Positions 13,738 through 23,006 are shown, counted from the first letter of the stretch. The stretch: 64,000 nt of DNA from Burkholderiaceae bacterium (GCA_019751915.1 JAIEMS010000021.1:1-64000), one strand, 5' to 3'. Translations and numbers: made by a program. Notes: a model not told the origin generated them from the letters alone.

Positions 13738-16641
13738 ATGAGCAACAAAAAGACCTTGGTGCTGGTGGATGGCTCCAGCTACCTCTACCGTGCCTACCAC
13801 GCTATGCCCGATTTGCGCGCTGTGCCGGGCGATCCGACCAGCCCTGCCACGGGTGCCCTTCGCGGCATTATCAACATGCTGCAAGCGCTGCGCAAAGAGT
13901 TTCCGGCCGATTACGCCGCTTGCGTATTCGATGCCCCCGGCCCGACTTTTCGCGATGCCGTTTTCGCCGATTACAAAGCCAACCGCTCGCCCATGCCCGA
14001 CAACTTGCGCACGCAGATTGGGTCGATCTACGAGGTCGTGCGTTTGCTGGGCTGGACGGTGCTGGCCGTGCCCGGCGTTGAGGCCGACGACGTGATCGGC
14101 ACTTTGGCGCACACCGCAGCGCAGCAGGGCATTGAGGTGATGGTCTCGAGCGGCGACAAAGACTTGAGCCAACTCGTCAACGAGCACGTCACCATCATCG
14201 ACACCATGAACGGCAAGCGCCGCGATGTGGCCGGCGTGACGGCAGAGTTTGGTGTGCCGCCGCAGTTGATGGTGGATTTTCAGACGCTGGTGGGCGACGC
14301 TGTGGACAACGTGCCCGGCGTGCCCCGGGTGGGCGAGAAAACGGCGGCCAAATGGTTGCTGGAGTATGGCTCGCTGGACGCACTGGTAGCGCATGCCGAC
14401 CAGATCAAAGGCAAAGTGGGCGAGAACCTGCGCGGCGCTTTGGGCTGGTTACCGACGGGGCGCAAGCTGGTGACGATCCAGACCGACTGTGATTTGTCGG
14501 GCCACTTGGAGGGCATGCCTGCTCTTGATTTGATAGCTGTCAAGCCCATCGATCCGCTGGCTTTGCACGATTTTTACCAAAAATATGGTTTCAAAGGGCT
14601 GGCGCGGGCTTTGGCACCAGCCGCCCCTGCGCCAGCGCCCAAGCCCGTGGCACCACGGCCTGCCCGAGCCGCAGCACCGGCCCGTGGTGAAAGCGGCGAT
14701 TTGTTTGCCGACCCGCCTGCCCCGTTGCAACCCGAAACCACCCACGCGGCCCACACCAGCGAAGCACCTGCCGAAAGCGGTGATCTGTTCGAGCACCCCG
14801 ATGCCTCGGCTTTGGCGCAGGCGATTGAACACCGCCCTTTGGTGTACGACACCGTGCTGACGTGGGCCGATTTGGAGCGCTGGCTGGGCAAAGTCCAAGG
14901 CGCGGCGCTGGTGGCGGTCGATACCGAAACCACTTCACTCGATGCGATGCGGGCGCAGCTGGTGGGCATCAGCCTGAGCGTGCAACCGGGCGAGGCTGCT
15001 TACATCCCGCTGGCCCATACCGGCCCCGACGCGCCTGTCCAACTGCCCCTCGAGGAGGTGCTGGCGCGCCTCAAGCCTTGGCTAGAAGACGCGGCCCACG
15101 CCAAACTCGGCCAACACATCAAGTACGACCGCCATGTTTTTGCCAACTACGGCATCCAAGTGCAGGGTTACCAGCACGACACCATGCTGCAAAGTTACGT
15201 ACTCGAAGTGCACAAACCGCACAACCTGAGCAGCTTGGCACAGCGCCACACCGGGCGCAGCGGCATCAGCTACGAAGACCTGTGCGGCAAAGGCGTACAC
15301 CAAATACCGTTTGCCCAAGTGCCGGTGGACAAGGCCAGCGCCTACGCCTGCGAAGATGCCGACCAGACTCTGGATGTTCACAGGGCGCTGTGGCCGCTGC
15401 TAGAGGCCAACGACCCACTGCGCGAAATTTATGCGTTAGAAATCGCCAGCAGCGAAGTGCTCTACCGCATCGAACGCAACGGCGTGTTGATCGACGCGCC
15501 CACGCTGGCGGCGCAAAGCCACACCTTGGGCGAACGCATCGTCCAACTAGAAACCGAGGCTTACGCACTGGCCGGTCAGCCCTTTAACCTGAGCAGCCCC
15601 AAGCAATTGGGCGAAATCTTTTTTGACAAATTGAATTTGCCGGTGGTGAAAAAAACCGCCACTGGCGCACGCAGCACCGACGAAGAAGTGCTGGAAAAGC
15701 TCGCCGAGCAAGGCCACGCCCTGCCCGCCAAGCTGCTAGAGCACCGCAGCCTGTCCAAGCTCAAAGGCACCTACACCGACAAGCTGGCGCACATGGCCCT
15801 GCCGCGCACCGGGCGCGTTCACACCCACTACGCGCAGGCGGTGGCCGTGACCGGGCGGCTATCGAGCAACGAGCCGAATCTGCAAAACATCCCGATTCGC
15901 ACCCCAGAAGGCCGGCGGGTGCGCGAAGCCTTTGTCGCGCCTGCCGGTAGCGTGATTGCCAGTGCCGATTACAGCCAAATTGAGCTGCGCATCATGGCCC
16001 ACTTGAGCGGCGACTATGCGCTGCTGCATGCGTTTCAAGAGGGCTTGGATGTGCACCGCGCCACCGCTGCCGAGGTGTTTGGTGTCGGTGTTCACCAGGT
16101 CACGCACGAGCAGCGCCGGTATGCCAAAGTGATTAATTTTGGGCTGATTTATGGCATGAGCAGTTTTGGTCTGGCTAAAAATCTGGGCATCGACAACACC
16201 GCGGCCAAAAACTACATCCAGCGTTATTTTGAGCGCTACCCCGGTGTCAAAAACTACATGGACGAGACCAAAGCGATGGCGAAAGAGCGCGGTTACGTCG
16301 AAACGGTGCTGGGTCGGCGCTTGGTGCTGCCCGAAATCAATTCGCCCAATGGCCCGCGCCGCGCCGCTGCCGAACGCGCCGCCATCAATGCGCCGATGCA
16401 GGGCACGGCGGCTGACCTGATCAAGCTGGCGATGGTGGCGGTGCAAAAAGTGCTCGACGCTGAAAACCCCGCCATCCAAATGATCATGCAGGTGCATGAC
16501 GAATTGGTGTTTGAGCTGCCCGCGTCGCAAGTCGATTGGCTGCGCCAACACATCCCGCGCTTAATGGCGGGTGTGGCCGACTTGCGCGTGCCGCTGCTGG
16601 CCGAGGTGGGCGTTGGGCCGAATTGGGACAAAGCGCACTGA
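13738..16641 (+). CDS. polA: DNA polymerase I
   Basis: A 967-residue three-domain polymerase for Okazaki fragment maturation and repair. Residues 1-290 form the 5'-3' exonuclease (VDGSSYLYRAYHAMP, VEADDVIGTLA, SSGDKDLSQLV). A Pro/Ala-rich linker follows, then the 3'-5' exonuclease with VDTETTSLDAM near residue 394, so proofreading residues are kept. The polymerase domain has motif A SADYSQIELRI (about 741), motif B KVINFGLIYGMSSFGL (about 798) and motif C QVHDELVFE (about 918). Length is slightly above the E. coli enzyme (928) because of the linker. The start lacks a Shine-Dalgarno sequence. Confidence 0.98.
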   Translation: MSNKKTLVLVDGSSYLYRAYHAMPDLRAVPGDPTSPATGALRGIINMLQALRKEFPADYAACVFDAPGPTFRDAVFADYKANRSPMPDNLRTQIGSIYEVVRLLGWTVLAVPGVEADDVIGTLAHTAAQQGIEVMVSSGDKDLSQLVNEHVTIIDTMNGKRRDVAGVTAEFGVPPQLMVDFQTLVGDAVDNVPGVPRVGEKTAAKWLLEYGSLDALVAHADQIKGKVGENLRGALGWLPTGRKLVTIQTDCDLSGHLEGMPALDLIAVKPIDPLALHDFYQKYGFKGLARALAPAAPAPAPKPVAPRPARAAAPARGESGDLFADPPAPLQPETTHAAHTSEAPAESGDLFEHPDASALAQAIEHRPLVYDTVLTWADLERWLGKVQGAALVAVDTETTSLDAMRAQLVGISLSVQPGEAAYIPLAHTGPDAPVQLPLEEVLARLKPWLEDAAHAKLGQHIKYDRHVFANYGIQVQGYQHDTMLQSYVLEVHKPHNLSSLAQRHTGRSGISYEDLCGKGVHQIPFAQVPVDKASAYACEDADQTLDVHRALWPLLEANDPLREIYALEIASSEVLYRIERNGVLIDAPTLAAQSHTLGERIVQLETEAYALAGQPFNLSSPKQLGEIFFDKLNLPVVKKTATGARSTDEEVLEKLAEQGHALPAKLLEHRSLSKLKGTYTDKLAHMALPRTGRVHTHYAQAVAVTGRLSSNEPNLQNIPIRTPEGRRVREAFVAPAGSVIASADYSQIELRIMAHLSGDYALLHAFQEGLDVHRATAAEVFGVGVHQVTHEQRRYAKVINFGLIYGMSSFGLAKNLGIDNTAAKNYIQRYFERYPGVKNYMDETKAMAKERGYVETVLGRRLVLPEINSPNGPRRAAAERAAINAPMQGTAADLIKLAMVAVQKVLDAENPAIQMIMQVHDELVFELPASQVDWLRQHIPRLMAGVADLRVPLLAEVGVGPNWDKAH

Positions 16642-16663
16642 AGGCGCGCTTGCGGCGTTGCCG

Positions 16664-17554
16664 TCAGCGCCAAGCCGTTGCCACCAACTGGCTGTAATGC
16701 ACCCCTTTGCGCCCCAAGAGTTGCTCCAGTTGCGCTGGGTTGCCGACGTTGTCGCTGCCCAGCATGGCGAGGGTTTCGCTGCACCACGGCGAGGCAGGCA
16801 CCAAGTCGCCCATGCGGGCGCTCATCTGCGTCAGCAGCGCTGGCAAGCGCAGCACACGGGCTGGACTGTGGCCGGTTTGTTGGCGCAGGCTGGCAATGAA
16901 AGCGCCCATCGTCAGCGACTCGGGGCCGGTGCATTCGATGGTGCCGGTGCGCGCGAGCGCCGGGCCGAGCAAGGCCACCACCACAGCGGCCAAGTCGTGT
17001 ACCGATACCGGCTGCACCCGTGCATCCAGCACAGGCCCCGGAAACAAGGCCAGCGGTAGCCGGGCCAAGTTCATAAACAGCGCACTGCTGTCGCCGCCTT
17101 TGCCAAACACCACACTCGGGCGCAGGATGGCCGGTTGCAGCGCGTGCTGTGCCGCCAGCGCTTGCAGGTGGGCTTCGGCAGCGAGTTTGGTGCGGGCGTA
17201 CTGCGTCGGGCTGCCATCGATGCCCAGCGCCGAAATTTGCACCACCCGCTGCACGCCCGCTTGGGCGCAGGCATCAAACAAAGCGATAGGCGTGTCTTGG
17301 TGCACTGCTCGGATCGGTCTGGCGCGGGTGTCGCGCAGCACCCCGACGGCATTGACCACGGCATCGATGCCTTGCAGCCGGGGCAACCACGCGGCGGCCG
17401 TGGTGTCGTGGGCAAAATCCATGGACACCTGATCGGCACGCAAGCTCTGCTGGCGCGGCGATACACCACACTGCACGGTGTGCCCAGCCTCTAGCAGGGC
17501 GGTTTTCAGGGTGTGACCAATAAAGCCGGTTGATCCGGTCAGGAGGATGTTCAT
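16664..17554 (-). CDS. NAD(P)-binding epimerase/NDUFA9-like protein
   Basis: A 296-residue Rossmann protein of the atypical short-chain dehydrogenase group. The cofactor motif is GSTGFIGHTLK at the N-terminus; the usual YxxxK is seen in QYARTKLAAE. These proteins resemble complex I subunit NDUFA9 or sugar-nucleotide epimerases, but their substrates are mostly unknown. It is convergent with polA (22 nt apart) and divergent from the dienelactone hydrolase gene. ATG at 17554 has a GGAG-type site upstream. In-frame upstream codons carry no recognisable protein. Confidence 0.82.
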   Translation of the reverse strand: MNILLTGSTGFIGHTLKTALLEAGHTVQCGVSPRQQSLRADQVSMDFAHDTTAAAWLPRLQGIDAVVNAVGVLRDTRARPIRAVHQDTPIALFDACAQAGVQRVVQISALGIDGSPTQYARTKLAAEAHLQALAAQHALQPAILRPSVVFGKGGDSSALFMNLARLPLALFPGPVLDARVQPVSVHDLAAVVVALLGPALARTGTIECTGPESLTMGAFIASLRQQTGHSPARVLRLPALLTQMSARMGDLVPASPWCSETLAMLGSDNVGNPAQLEQLLGRKGVHYSQLVATAWR

Positions 17555-17733
17555 AGCGGGACTCCAGTCGGGTTTTGTACCGCACGATAGGGCAGTGGGC
17601 CATTGTGCGCTTGGGGCGGTGGCGTTTGCACCCAGTCCGATTCGGGGCTTGTGCTGGGCGCACAGACACGGTGCAGGCAAAGCGCCTAGACTGTGGCCTC
17701 TGTTTTGTCCGTCGTTTGCTGGGAGGCCTTTCC

Positions 17734-18630
17734 ATGTTGCAGGGAGATTTTCAATCCGATGTTCACGCTTTGCTGCCCGGACGCAGTACCGAGGCGGGTA
17801 GCACGCGGCGCACTGCATTGCAGGTGGCACTGGGTTTGGGCTACGCTGCGGCCGCAGCACCGCTGATGGCGCAAACGGCCATCGCCACGCCCGCGCAAGG
17901 ATTGGATGTCGGCATGGTCAGCTACGACGTGGGCGGTTTTCAGGTGCCTGCCTACCGCGCAGCACCGGCGGGCCAAACGGGGCTACCAGTGGTGCTGGTA
18001 GTGCAGGAGATTTTTGGTGTCCATGAATACATCGCCGACATTTGCCGCCGCTTGGCCCAAGTGGGTTATTTGGCGATTGCACCGCAGCTCTACGCCCGTC
18101 AGGGGGATCCGGCCCGGTACACCGACATTGCTACGCTGATGAGCGAGGTGGTCGCCAAGGTGCCCGATGCACAGGTCATGGCCGACTTGGATGGCGCGGT
18201 GCAGTGGGCCAGCGCCCACGGTGGCGACCCGACCCGCGTGGGCATCACGGGCTTTTGTTGGGGTGGGCGTGCTACTTGGCTGTATGCCGCGCACGGGCCA
18301 GTCAAGGCGGGCGTGGCGTGGTATGGGCGCTTGGCCGGGCAACCCAGCCCCTTGACCCCGAAGCATCCGCTGGACATTGCACCCATCCTCAAAGCACCCG
18401 TGCTGGGTTTGTATGGCGAAAAAGACACCGGCATCCCCCTTGACACGGTAGATAAGATGAAAAAAGCGTTGGCCGATGGCTCTGGCGCTGCCAAGGCATC
18501 GGAGCTGGTGGTCTATCCGGACGCACCCCATGCCTTCCATGCCGACTATCGGCCCAGTTTTCGCCAAGGGCCTGCCGAAGATGGCTGGAAGCGCACCTTG
18601 GCGTGGTTTAAAAAGCACGGTGTTGCCTGA
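17734..18630 (+). CDS. Dienelactone hydrolase family protein, probably exported
   Basis: A 298-residue alpha/beta hydrolase of the dienelactone hydrolase family. The nucleophile is Cys175 in GFCWGG, the Asp is in GEKDTGIP and the His in DAPHAFHAD; the Glu of QEIFGVHEY, which activates the cysteine in this family, is also present. The N-terminal 47 residues hold a twin-arginine-like motif (STRRTALQVAL) and a hydrophobic run ending in APLMAQ, suggesting Tat export. Chloroaromatic pathway genes are absent, so the natural substrate is unknown. GGGAGG precedes the ATG at 17734, which fixes the start. A terminator follows. Confidence 0.86.
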   Translation: MLQGDFQSDVHALLPGRSTEAGSTRRTALQVALGLGYAAAAAPLMAQTAIATPAQGLDVGMVSYDVGGFQVPAYRAAPAGQTGLPVVLVVQEIFGVHEYIADICRRLAQVGYLAIAPQLYARQGDPARYTDIATLMSEVVAKVPDAQVMADLDGAVQWASAHGGDPTRVGITGFCWGGRATWLYAAHGPVKAGVAWYGRLAGQPSPLTPKHPLDIAPILKAPVLGLYGEKDTGIPLDTVDKMKKALADGSGAAKASELVVYPDAPHAFHADYRPSFRQGPAEDGWKRTLAWFKKHGVA

Positions 18631-18666
18631 TGCGGGCGGGTTGTTAACCCATCGAGCCGCCCCCGC

Positions 18667-18697
18667 AAGCCGCCCGGCACAGGTCAGGCGGCTTTTT
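18667..18697 (+). terminator. Rho-independent terminator after the hydrolase gene
   Basis: AAGCCGCC (18667-18674) pairs with GGCGGCTT (18687-18694), followed by a short T run. Confidence 0.75.
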
Positions 18698-18723
18698 GGT
18701 TTTTGCGGCGCAGGGTTGGTATT

Positions 18724-18787
18724 AGAGAGTAAATAGGCCTTTAGGCCGCACAAGGAAAGCGCAAGCAGCTATGGTATTGGTAGCAAT
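18724..18787 (-). repeat. Dispersed palindromic repeat overlapping the start of the ZIP gene
   Basis: In reverse orientation: TTGCTACCAATACCATAGCTGCTTGCGC, then a right arm with CCTTGTGCGGCC. It contains the ATG at 18771 and the first codons of the ZIP transporter gene. Confidence 0.65.
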
Positions 18788-19568
18788 TATTTTGGCGACA
18801 TTGGCCGCTGGCATTGGCAGCGTCTGGATGGCGGCGCTGCTGCTACGCACGGGCTTTGGTGGGCGCACTGACAGTGTGGGGCCGCAATACCTTTTGAGTC
18901 TGGCCGCTGGTGCGCTGCTGGCGACCTCGTTCATGCACCTGCTGCCAGAGGCCTTTGAGGGGCAAGCGGGTGCGCACCAACTGTTCGCCACTTTGTTGGT
19001 GGGCGTGGTGTTTTTCTTTTTACTCGACAAGGCCGAGCTTTGGCACCACGGCCATGAACACAACCACCACGGTCATGGGCACGATCACCCCCATGACCAT
19101 GACCACGCACCCGTTCGCACCGGCGGCTGGACGCTGGTGACTGGCGACAGCGTGCATTGTTTTGGCGATGGGGTGCTGATTGCCTCGGCTTTTGTGGCCG
19201 ATTTGCATTTGGGCATGATTGCTGCGATCTCGGTGCTGGCGCACGAAGTGCCACACCACATGGGCGATTTGGTCGTGCTGCGCCAAAGCAGCGCGAGCCG
19301 CCGCATTGCGTTGATGAAGGTGTCGTTGGCCGGTGCGGTGACGGCCATTGGCGGCTTAGTGGGCTACTTTTTGCTCGGCCAGTTGCACGACGGGTTGCCG
19401 TACTTTTTGGTCATTGCCTCGAGCAGTTTTATTTATGTCGCACTGGCCGATTTGATTCCGCAGTTGCAAAAGCGCTTGTCAGCGCGCGAGACGGCGCTGC
19501 AAATCGCTTGGTTGTTGCTGGGCATGGGCATGGTCACCTTGCTCAGTGGTGCGGCCCACGTCCACTGA
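18771..19568 (+). CDS. ZIP family divalent metal transporter
   Basis: A 265-residue inner membrane protein that moves zinc, iron or related cations into the cytoplasm. About eight hydrophobic segments are visible. The cytoplasmic loop between TM3 and TM4 is a histidine-rich metal-binding run (HHGHEHNHHGHGHDHPHDHD). TM4 carries HCFGDGVLIASAF and TM5 carries HEVPHHMGDLVVL, the paired metal-site helices of ZIP proteins. The start codon and first residues lie inside a reverse copy of the dispersed repeat, and no well-spaced Shine-Dalgarno sequence is present, so expression may be weak or the start may differ. Confidence 0.88.
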   Translation: MVLVAIILATLAAGIGSVWMAALLLRTGFGGRTDSVGPQYLLSLAAGALLATSFMHLLPEAFEGQAGAHQLFATLLVGVVFFFLLDKAELWHHGHEHNHHGHGHDHPHDHDHAPVRTGGWTLVTGDSVHCFGDGVLIASAFVADLHLGMIAAISVLAHEVPHHMGDLVVLRQSSASRRIALMKVSLAGAVTAIGGLVGYFLLGQLHDGLPYFLVIASSSFIYVALADLIPQLQKRLSARETALQIAWLLLGMGMVTLLSGAAHVH

Positions 19569-19587
19569 GTGGCCCTGCTGTGCGCGT

Positions 19588-20388
19588 TCAGCGCCCGATG
19601 GCAAACACCGCTGGCGTGTTCTTGTCTGGCCCGCCGCTTTGTTGCCGCCATTGTTTGACGGGCTGGCTGCGGGTGTGGGCGCTTTGCAGCGTCAGGCCAC
19701 TGCTGACGGCCAAGCGCGTGTTGGGCTGCAAGGTTTGCACCAGCGCCTGTAGCAAAGCGCCATTGCGGTAAGGCGTTTCGATAAAAAGCTGCGTTTGGCC
19801 GCTTTGTATCGCCAGCGTTTCGAGGGCCTTGATGCGCTGGGTGCGCTCTGCGCCGTCTTGGGGCAGGTAGCCGACAAAAGCAAAGTTTTGCCCATTCAGG
19901 CCGCTGGCTGCCAGCGCCAACAACAGCGACACCGGCCCGACCAGCGGCACTACGGCAAGACCCAAGTCGTGCGCGGCCCGCACCACCGAGCTGCCCGGAT
20001 CGGCCACGGCAGGCATGCCCGCTTCACTGACCAAACCGATGTTGTGCCCGGCCAGTGCCGCTGCCAGCAACGGGCGGGCATCGAACACGGCAGAGCCTTT
20101 GCCACCGTGGTCGCCCTTTTTGTGGACTTCGCGCGGCAGTTCGGTGATGGTTTGTTCTTGCAAAGGCAGCGCCAGTGGGTGCAGCGCATCGACGCGCTTC
20201 AAGTAGGCGCGGGTGCTTTTGGCGTTCTCGCAGACCCAGTGCGTCAGGCCCGACGCTGCGCGCAGGGTTGCATCGGGCAGGGCATCGGTCAGGGGCGCTT
20301 GGCTATCGCAACCAAAATCGAGCGGGGCCGGCACCAAATAAAGCGTGCCGCGTGTGCTGGGCAGCGCTGTGTTTGCGGCGCTGCTCAT
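19588..20388 (-). CDS. SAM-dependent methyltransferase of the tetrapyrrole methylase fold (RsmI-like paralogue)
   Basis: A 266-residue protein with the tetrapyrrole/RsmI methylase fold: GTLYLVPAPL at the N-terminus, SEAGMPAVADPGSSVV as the SAM-binding loop, and VVPLVGPVSLLLALAASGLNG. RsmI methylates C1402 of 16S rRNA, but the RsmI signature TPIGNLxD is replaced here by APLDFGCD, so the substrate is likely different and unknown. Overlapping ATGA with maf shows translational coupling. Convergent with the ZIP gene, 19 nt apart. Confidence 0.82.
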   Translation of the reverse strand: MSSAANTALPSTRGTLYLVPAPLDFGCDSQAPLTDALPDATLRAASGLTHWVCENAKSTRAYLKRVDALHPLALPLQEQTITELPREVHKKGDHGGKGSAVFDARPLLAAALAGHNIGLVSEAGMPAVADPGSSVVRAAHDLGLAVVPLVGPVSLLLALAASGLNGQNFAFVGYLPQDGAERTQRIKALETLAIQSGQTQLFIETPYRNGALLQALVQTLQPNTRLAVSSGLTLQSAHTRSQPVKQWRQQSGGPDKNTPAVFAIGR

Positions 20389-20984
20389 GGCAGCACCAAG
20401 CCAGCAGCGCGCAACAGGCGGCAGGTGCGAATCAGCGGCAGGCCAATCAGCGCGGTCGGGTCGTCGCTGACGATGGCATCGAGCAGACTGATGCCCAAGC
20501 CTTCGCTTTTGGCGCTACCGGCGCAGTCGTAGGGCTGCTCGGCACGCAGGTAGCGCTCGATTTCGTCTTCAGACAGGGCGCGAAAGCGCACCTCGACCGG
20601 GGCCAAATCGACCTGTTCAAACCCGGTGGCGTGGCAAACCACTGCTACGGCAGTTTGAAAAATAACGGTGTGGCCGCTCATCAGCGCCAGTTGCGCCGCA
20701 GCGCGTTCGTGGCTGCCGGGTTTGCCCAGTGCATGACCGGCCAAGTCTGCCACTTGGTCAGAACCAATGACCACCGCGCCGGGGTGCTGTGCCGCTACAG
20801 CGTGGGCCTTGGCCCGTGCCAAGCGCAGCGCCAGCGCGTGGGGCGTTTCGCCGGGCAATGCGGTTTCGTCCACGTCGGGGGCTGCGACGGTAAAGGGCAA
20901 GCGCAAGCGCTGCAACAATTCGCGCCGGTAGGGCGAGGTCGAGCCCAGAACCAGCGGGCGTTGTGGGGTGGGGGAAGATTGCAT
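20385..20984 (-). CDS. maf: Maf family nucleotide pyrophosphatase
   Basis: A 199-residue house-cleaning pyrophosphatase. The STSPYRRELLQRL motif binds phosphates, GSDQVADLAGHALGKPG holds the catalytic Asp and Lys, and EGLGISLLDAI is the C-terminal signature. The sequence pattern is closest to the YceF (m7GTP pyrophosphatase) branch, which fits its place beside yceD and rpmF as in E. coli. The gene starts only 25 bp from yceD on the other strand, with a -10-like box for each strand in that gap. Confidence 0.92.
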   Translation of the reverse strand: MQSSPTPQRPLVLGSTSPYRRELLQRLRLPFTVAAPDVDETALPGETPHALALRLARAKAHAVAAQHPGAVVIGSDQVADLAGHALGKPGSHERAAAQLALMSGHTVIFQTAVAVVCHATGFEQVDLAPVEVRFRALSEDEIERYLRAEQPYDCAGSAKSEGLGISLLDAIVSDDPTALIGLPLIRTCRLLRAAGLVLP

Positions 20985-20996
20985 GGCCCGATTCTC
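20982..20996 (-). promoter_or_regulatory. Candidate leaderless promoter of maf
   Basis: Minus strand GAGAAT (complement of 20991-20996), six bases, then ATG (20984-20982). A weaker match to the -10 box, but the same spacing as at the other genes. Confidence 0.3.
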
Positions 20997-20997
20997 T

Positions 20998-21009
20998 TAC
21001 ACTGCGCCC
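20998..21009 (+). promoter_or_regulatory. Candidate leaderless promoter of yceD
   Basis: TACACT at 20998-21003, six bases, ATG at 21010. It is one base away from the opposing maf box. Confidence 0.4.
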
Positions 21010-21561
21010 ATGACCAAGATATTCCACCCCGAGAGACTGGATGTCAAAGCCTTTGCTAAGGCGGGCGGACATCTGGCAGGCCACGACACTTTGCTCAAGT
21101 ACGAACGCCTGGCCCAAGAGGCCCAAGGCTTGCACCCCGATTTGCGTGTCGATTGGCACGCCGATGCTGAGTTGCGCTCCGATGGCGGCCAAGGGCTGGC
21201 ACCGTGGTTGCACTTGCGCGCCGAGGCGACTTTGCCCATGGTGTGCCAGCGCTGCCTGACATCGGTCGATGTGCCGTTGTGGGTGGAATCGTCGTTTCGT
21301 TTTGTCGCCGACGAGGCCACCGCCGAGGCCATGGACGACGAAGTCGAAGAAGACCTGTTGGCCATCAGCCGCGAGTTTGACCTGCACGGCTTGATTGAAG
21401 ACGAGCTGTTGATGGCGCTGCCAGTGGTGCCGCGCCACGACGAATGCCCCGAGCCGGTACCGCTGGCTTCGAGTGACGACGATTTTGAAGCCGCTTGCGC
21501 TGAAAAACCCAATCCATTTGCGGCACTGGCCAGCCTGCGGGTGGACAAGTCGGGCAGCTAA
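21010..21561 (+). CDS. yceD: YceD family protein (DUF177), large-subunit rRNA accumulation protein
   Basis: A 183-residue DUF177 protein, linked in bacteria and plants to 23S rRNA accumulation. The conserved CxxC (MVCQRCLTSVDVP) lies near residue 80, followed by an acidic central region and the ELLMALPVVPRH motif. It precedes rpmF (L32) as in most proteobacteria, which supports a ribosome-related role. ATG at 21010 (MTKIFHPERLD) is chosen; an upstream in-frame codon overlaps maf. There is no Shine-Dalgarno sequence, and a -10-like box lies 6 nt upstream. Confidence 0.92.
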   Translation: MTKIFHPERLDVKAFAKAGGHLAGHDTLLKYERLAQEAQGLHPDLRVDWHADAELRSDGGQGLAPWLHLRAEATLPMVCQRCLTSVDVPLWVESSFRFVADEATAEAMDDEVEEDLLAISREFDLHGLIEDELLMALPVVPRHDECPEPVPLASSDDDFEAACAEKPNPFAALASLRVDKSGS

Positions 21562-21572
21562 AGCGTTTACGC

Positions 21573-21578
21573 TATAAT
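21573..21578 (+). promoter_or_regulatory. -10 box for rpmF
   Basis: A perfect TATAAT (in GCTATAATCGAGGG) 12 nt after the yceD stop and about 87 nt upstream of rpmF. The -35 region is not recognisable. Confidence 0.5.
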
Positions 21579-21665
21579 CGAGGGCTTCGCGCGAATCCCT
21601 CTCGTGTCTTTTGAATGGGCTGATCGCGTTTTTACCAACCCCCTTTTTCAAGACCAGGAGCCATC

Positions 21666-21848
21666 ATGGCCGTTCAGCAGAACAAAAAATCCCCTTCCAA
21701 GCGTGGCATGCACCGCTCGCACAATGCACTGAATGTGCCTGGCATCGCTGTGGAACCCACCACGGGCGAAACCCACCTGCGTCACCACATCAGCCCCAAC
21801 GGTTTTTACCGTGGCCGTCAAGTGCTGAAGAACAAGTCTGAAGCCTGA
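21666..21848 (+). CDS. rpmF: 50S ribosomal protein L32
   Basis: A 60-residue basic ribosomal protein beginning [20 protein letters not shown], the invariant L32 N-terminus. The C-terminal part reads [17 protein letters not shown]. It is the cysteine-free form that does not bind zinc. A good AGGAG site is 5 nt before the ATG. It lies between yceD and plsX, linking ribosome production with lipid synthesis as in E. coli. Confidence 0.98.
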   Translation: MAVQQNKKSPSKRGMHRSHNALNVPGIAVEPTTGETHLRHHISPNGFYRGRQVLKNKSEA

Positions 21849-21874
21849 CATCGTCCAAGGCGCAGACCCGCAAG

Positions 21875-21913
21875 GGCCCGTAGCTACTAATTTTGTAGCA
21901 CGGGCCTTTGTTT
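21875..21913 (+). terminator. Terminator after rpmF
   Basis: GGCCCGTAGCTAC pairs with GTAGCACGGGCC with one bulged A, followed by TTTGTTT. It may also be a degenerate remnant of the dispersed repeat (TAGCTAC core). Confidence 0.75.
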
Positions 21914-21965
21914 CGTCTGCGGCATTTTCTCACCCGGCTGCACAGACAGCCCCATACACCTCCCG

Positions 21966-23006
21966 ATGATTACTCTGGCTGTTGATTGCATGGGGGGCGA
22001 CCACGGCCCCCGTGTCACCTTGGCGGCATGCCGCCGGTTTTTGGATGAGCACGCCGATGCCCAGTTGCTGCTGGTAGGGCTGCCCGAGGCTTTGAAGGGC
22101 TTTGCCCATGAGCGCGCCACCCTGATCCATGCCAGCGAGGTCGTGACGATGGAAGACCCGGTCGAGGTGGCGCTGCGCCGCAAGAAAGATTCGTCCATGC
22201 GCGTGGCGATCCAGCAAGTCAAGAGCGGCGCAGCGGCGGCGGCTGTCTCGGCGGGCAATACCGGCGCGCTGATGGCGATTGCCCGCTACATCCTTAAAAC
22301 CCTTGATGGCATCGACCGCCCCGCCATTGCCAGCCAGTTGCCCAACGCCTTGGGTGGCTCGACCACGGTGCTCGATTTGGGGGCCAATGTCGATTGCACC
22401 GAGCAGCATTTGTTGCAGTTTGCGGTGATGGGTTCGGCGCTCGATTCGGTGCTCAAGGGCAAAGAGCAGCCCACGGTGGGTTTGCTCAACATTGGCGCTG
22501 AGGCCATCAAGGGCAGCGAAGTCATCAAAAAAGCCGGTGAGTTGCTGCGCCAAGCGGGCAATTCGGGCAGCCTTAACTTTGTCGGCAATGTCGAGGGCAA
22601 CGACATTTTCAAGGGCACCACCGACATCGTGGTGTGCGATGGCTTTGTCGGCAATGTCGCTCTCAAGACAGGCGAGGGTTTGGCTTTTATGGTCAGCTCG
22701 TTCCTCAAGCAAGAGTTCTCGCGCAACATTTTTACCAAATTGTCGGCCATCATCGCCTATCCGGTGTTATCTGCTTTTAAAAAGCGGTTAGACCATCGCC
22801 GTTACAACGGTGCCGCCTTGTTGGGGCTGCGTGGCTTGGTCTTCAAAAGCCACGGTTCTGCCGACGAACTGGCCTTTGGGCAGGCGCTCAACCGCGCGTA
22901 TGATGCAGCCCGCAACAACCTGCTGGATCGGGTTCGTCGCCGTATTGCCAGTGCAGCGCCTTTTTTGCTGCCTGCGGAGGGCGGATCGGCGCCAGCGTCT
23001 ATCTGA
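21966..23006 (+). CDS. plsX: Phosphate acyltransferase
   Basis: A 346-residue peripheral membrane enzyme that makes acyl-phosphate from acyl-ACP for phospholipid synthesis. The start [15 protein letters not shown] is the family N-terminus. Further features are [18 protein letters not shown] and the [14 protein letters not shown] motif near residue 225. Length equals E. coli PlsX. The stop overlaps fabH by ATGA, so the two are translationally coupled. The upstream region has no clear Shine-Dalgarno sequence. Confidence 0.97.
   Translation: MITLAVDCMGGDHGPRVTLAACRRFLDEHADAQLLLVGLPEALKGFAHERATLIHASEVVTMEDPVEVALRRKKDSSMRVAIQQVKSGAAAAAVSAGNTGALMAIARYILKTLDGIDRPAIASQLPNALGGSTTVLDLGANVDCTEQHLLQFAVMGSALDSVLKGKEQPTVGLLNIGAEAIKGSEVIKKAGELLRQAGNSGSLNFVGNVEGNDIFKGTTDIVVCDGFVGNVALKTGEGLAFMVSSFLKQEFSRNIFTKLSAIIAYPVLSAFKKRLDHRRYNGAALLGLRGLVFKSHGSADELAFGQALNRAYDAARNNLLDRVRRRIASAAPFLLPAEGGSAPASI

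Noticed and set aside
14522-14590. Repeat-like sequence (CTTGATTTGATAGCT) inside polA
   Set aside because: Only the left 20 bases match, and the encoded residues resemble those of normal polA proteins; likely chance or a very degenerate copy.
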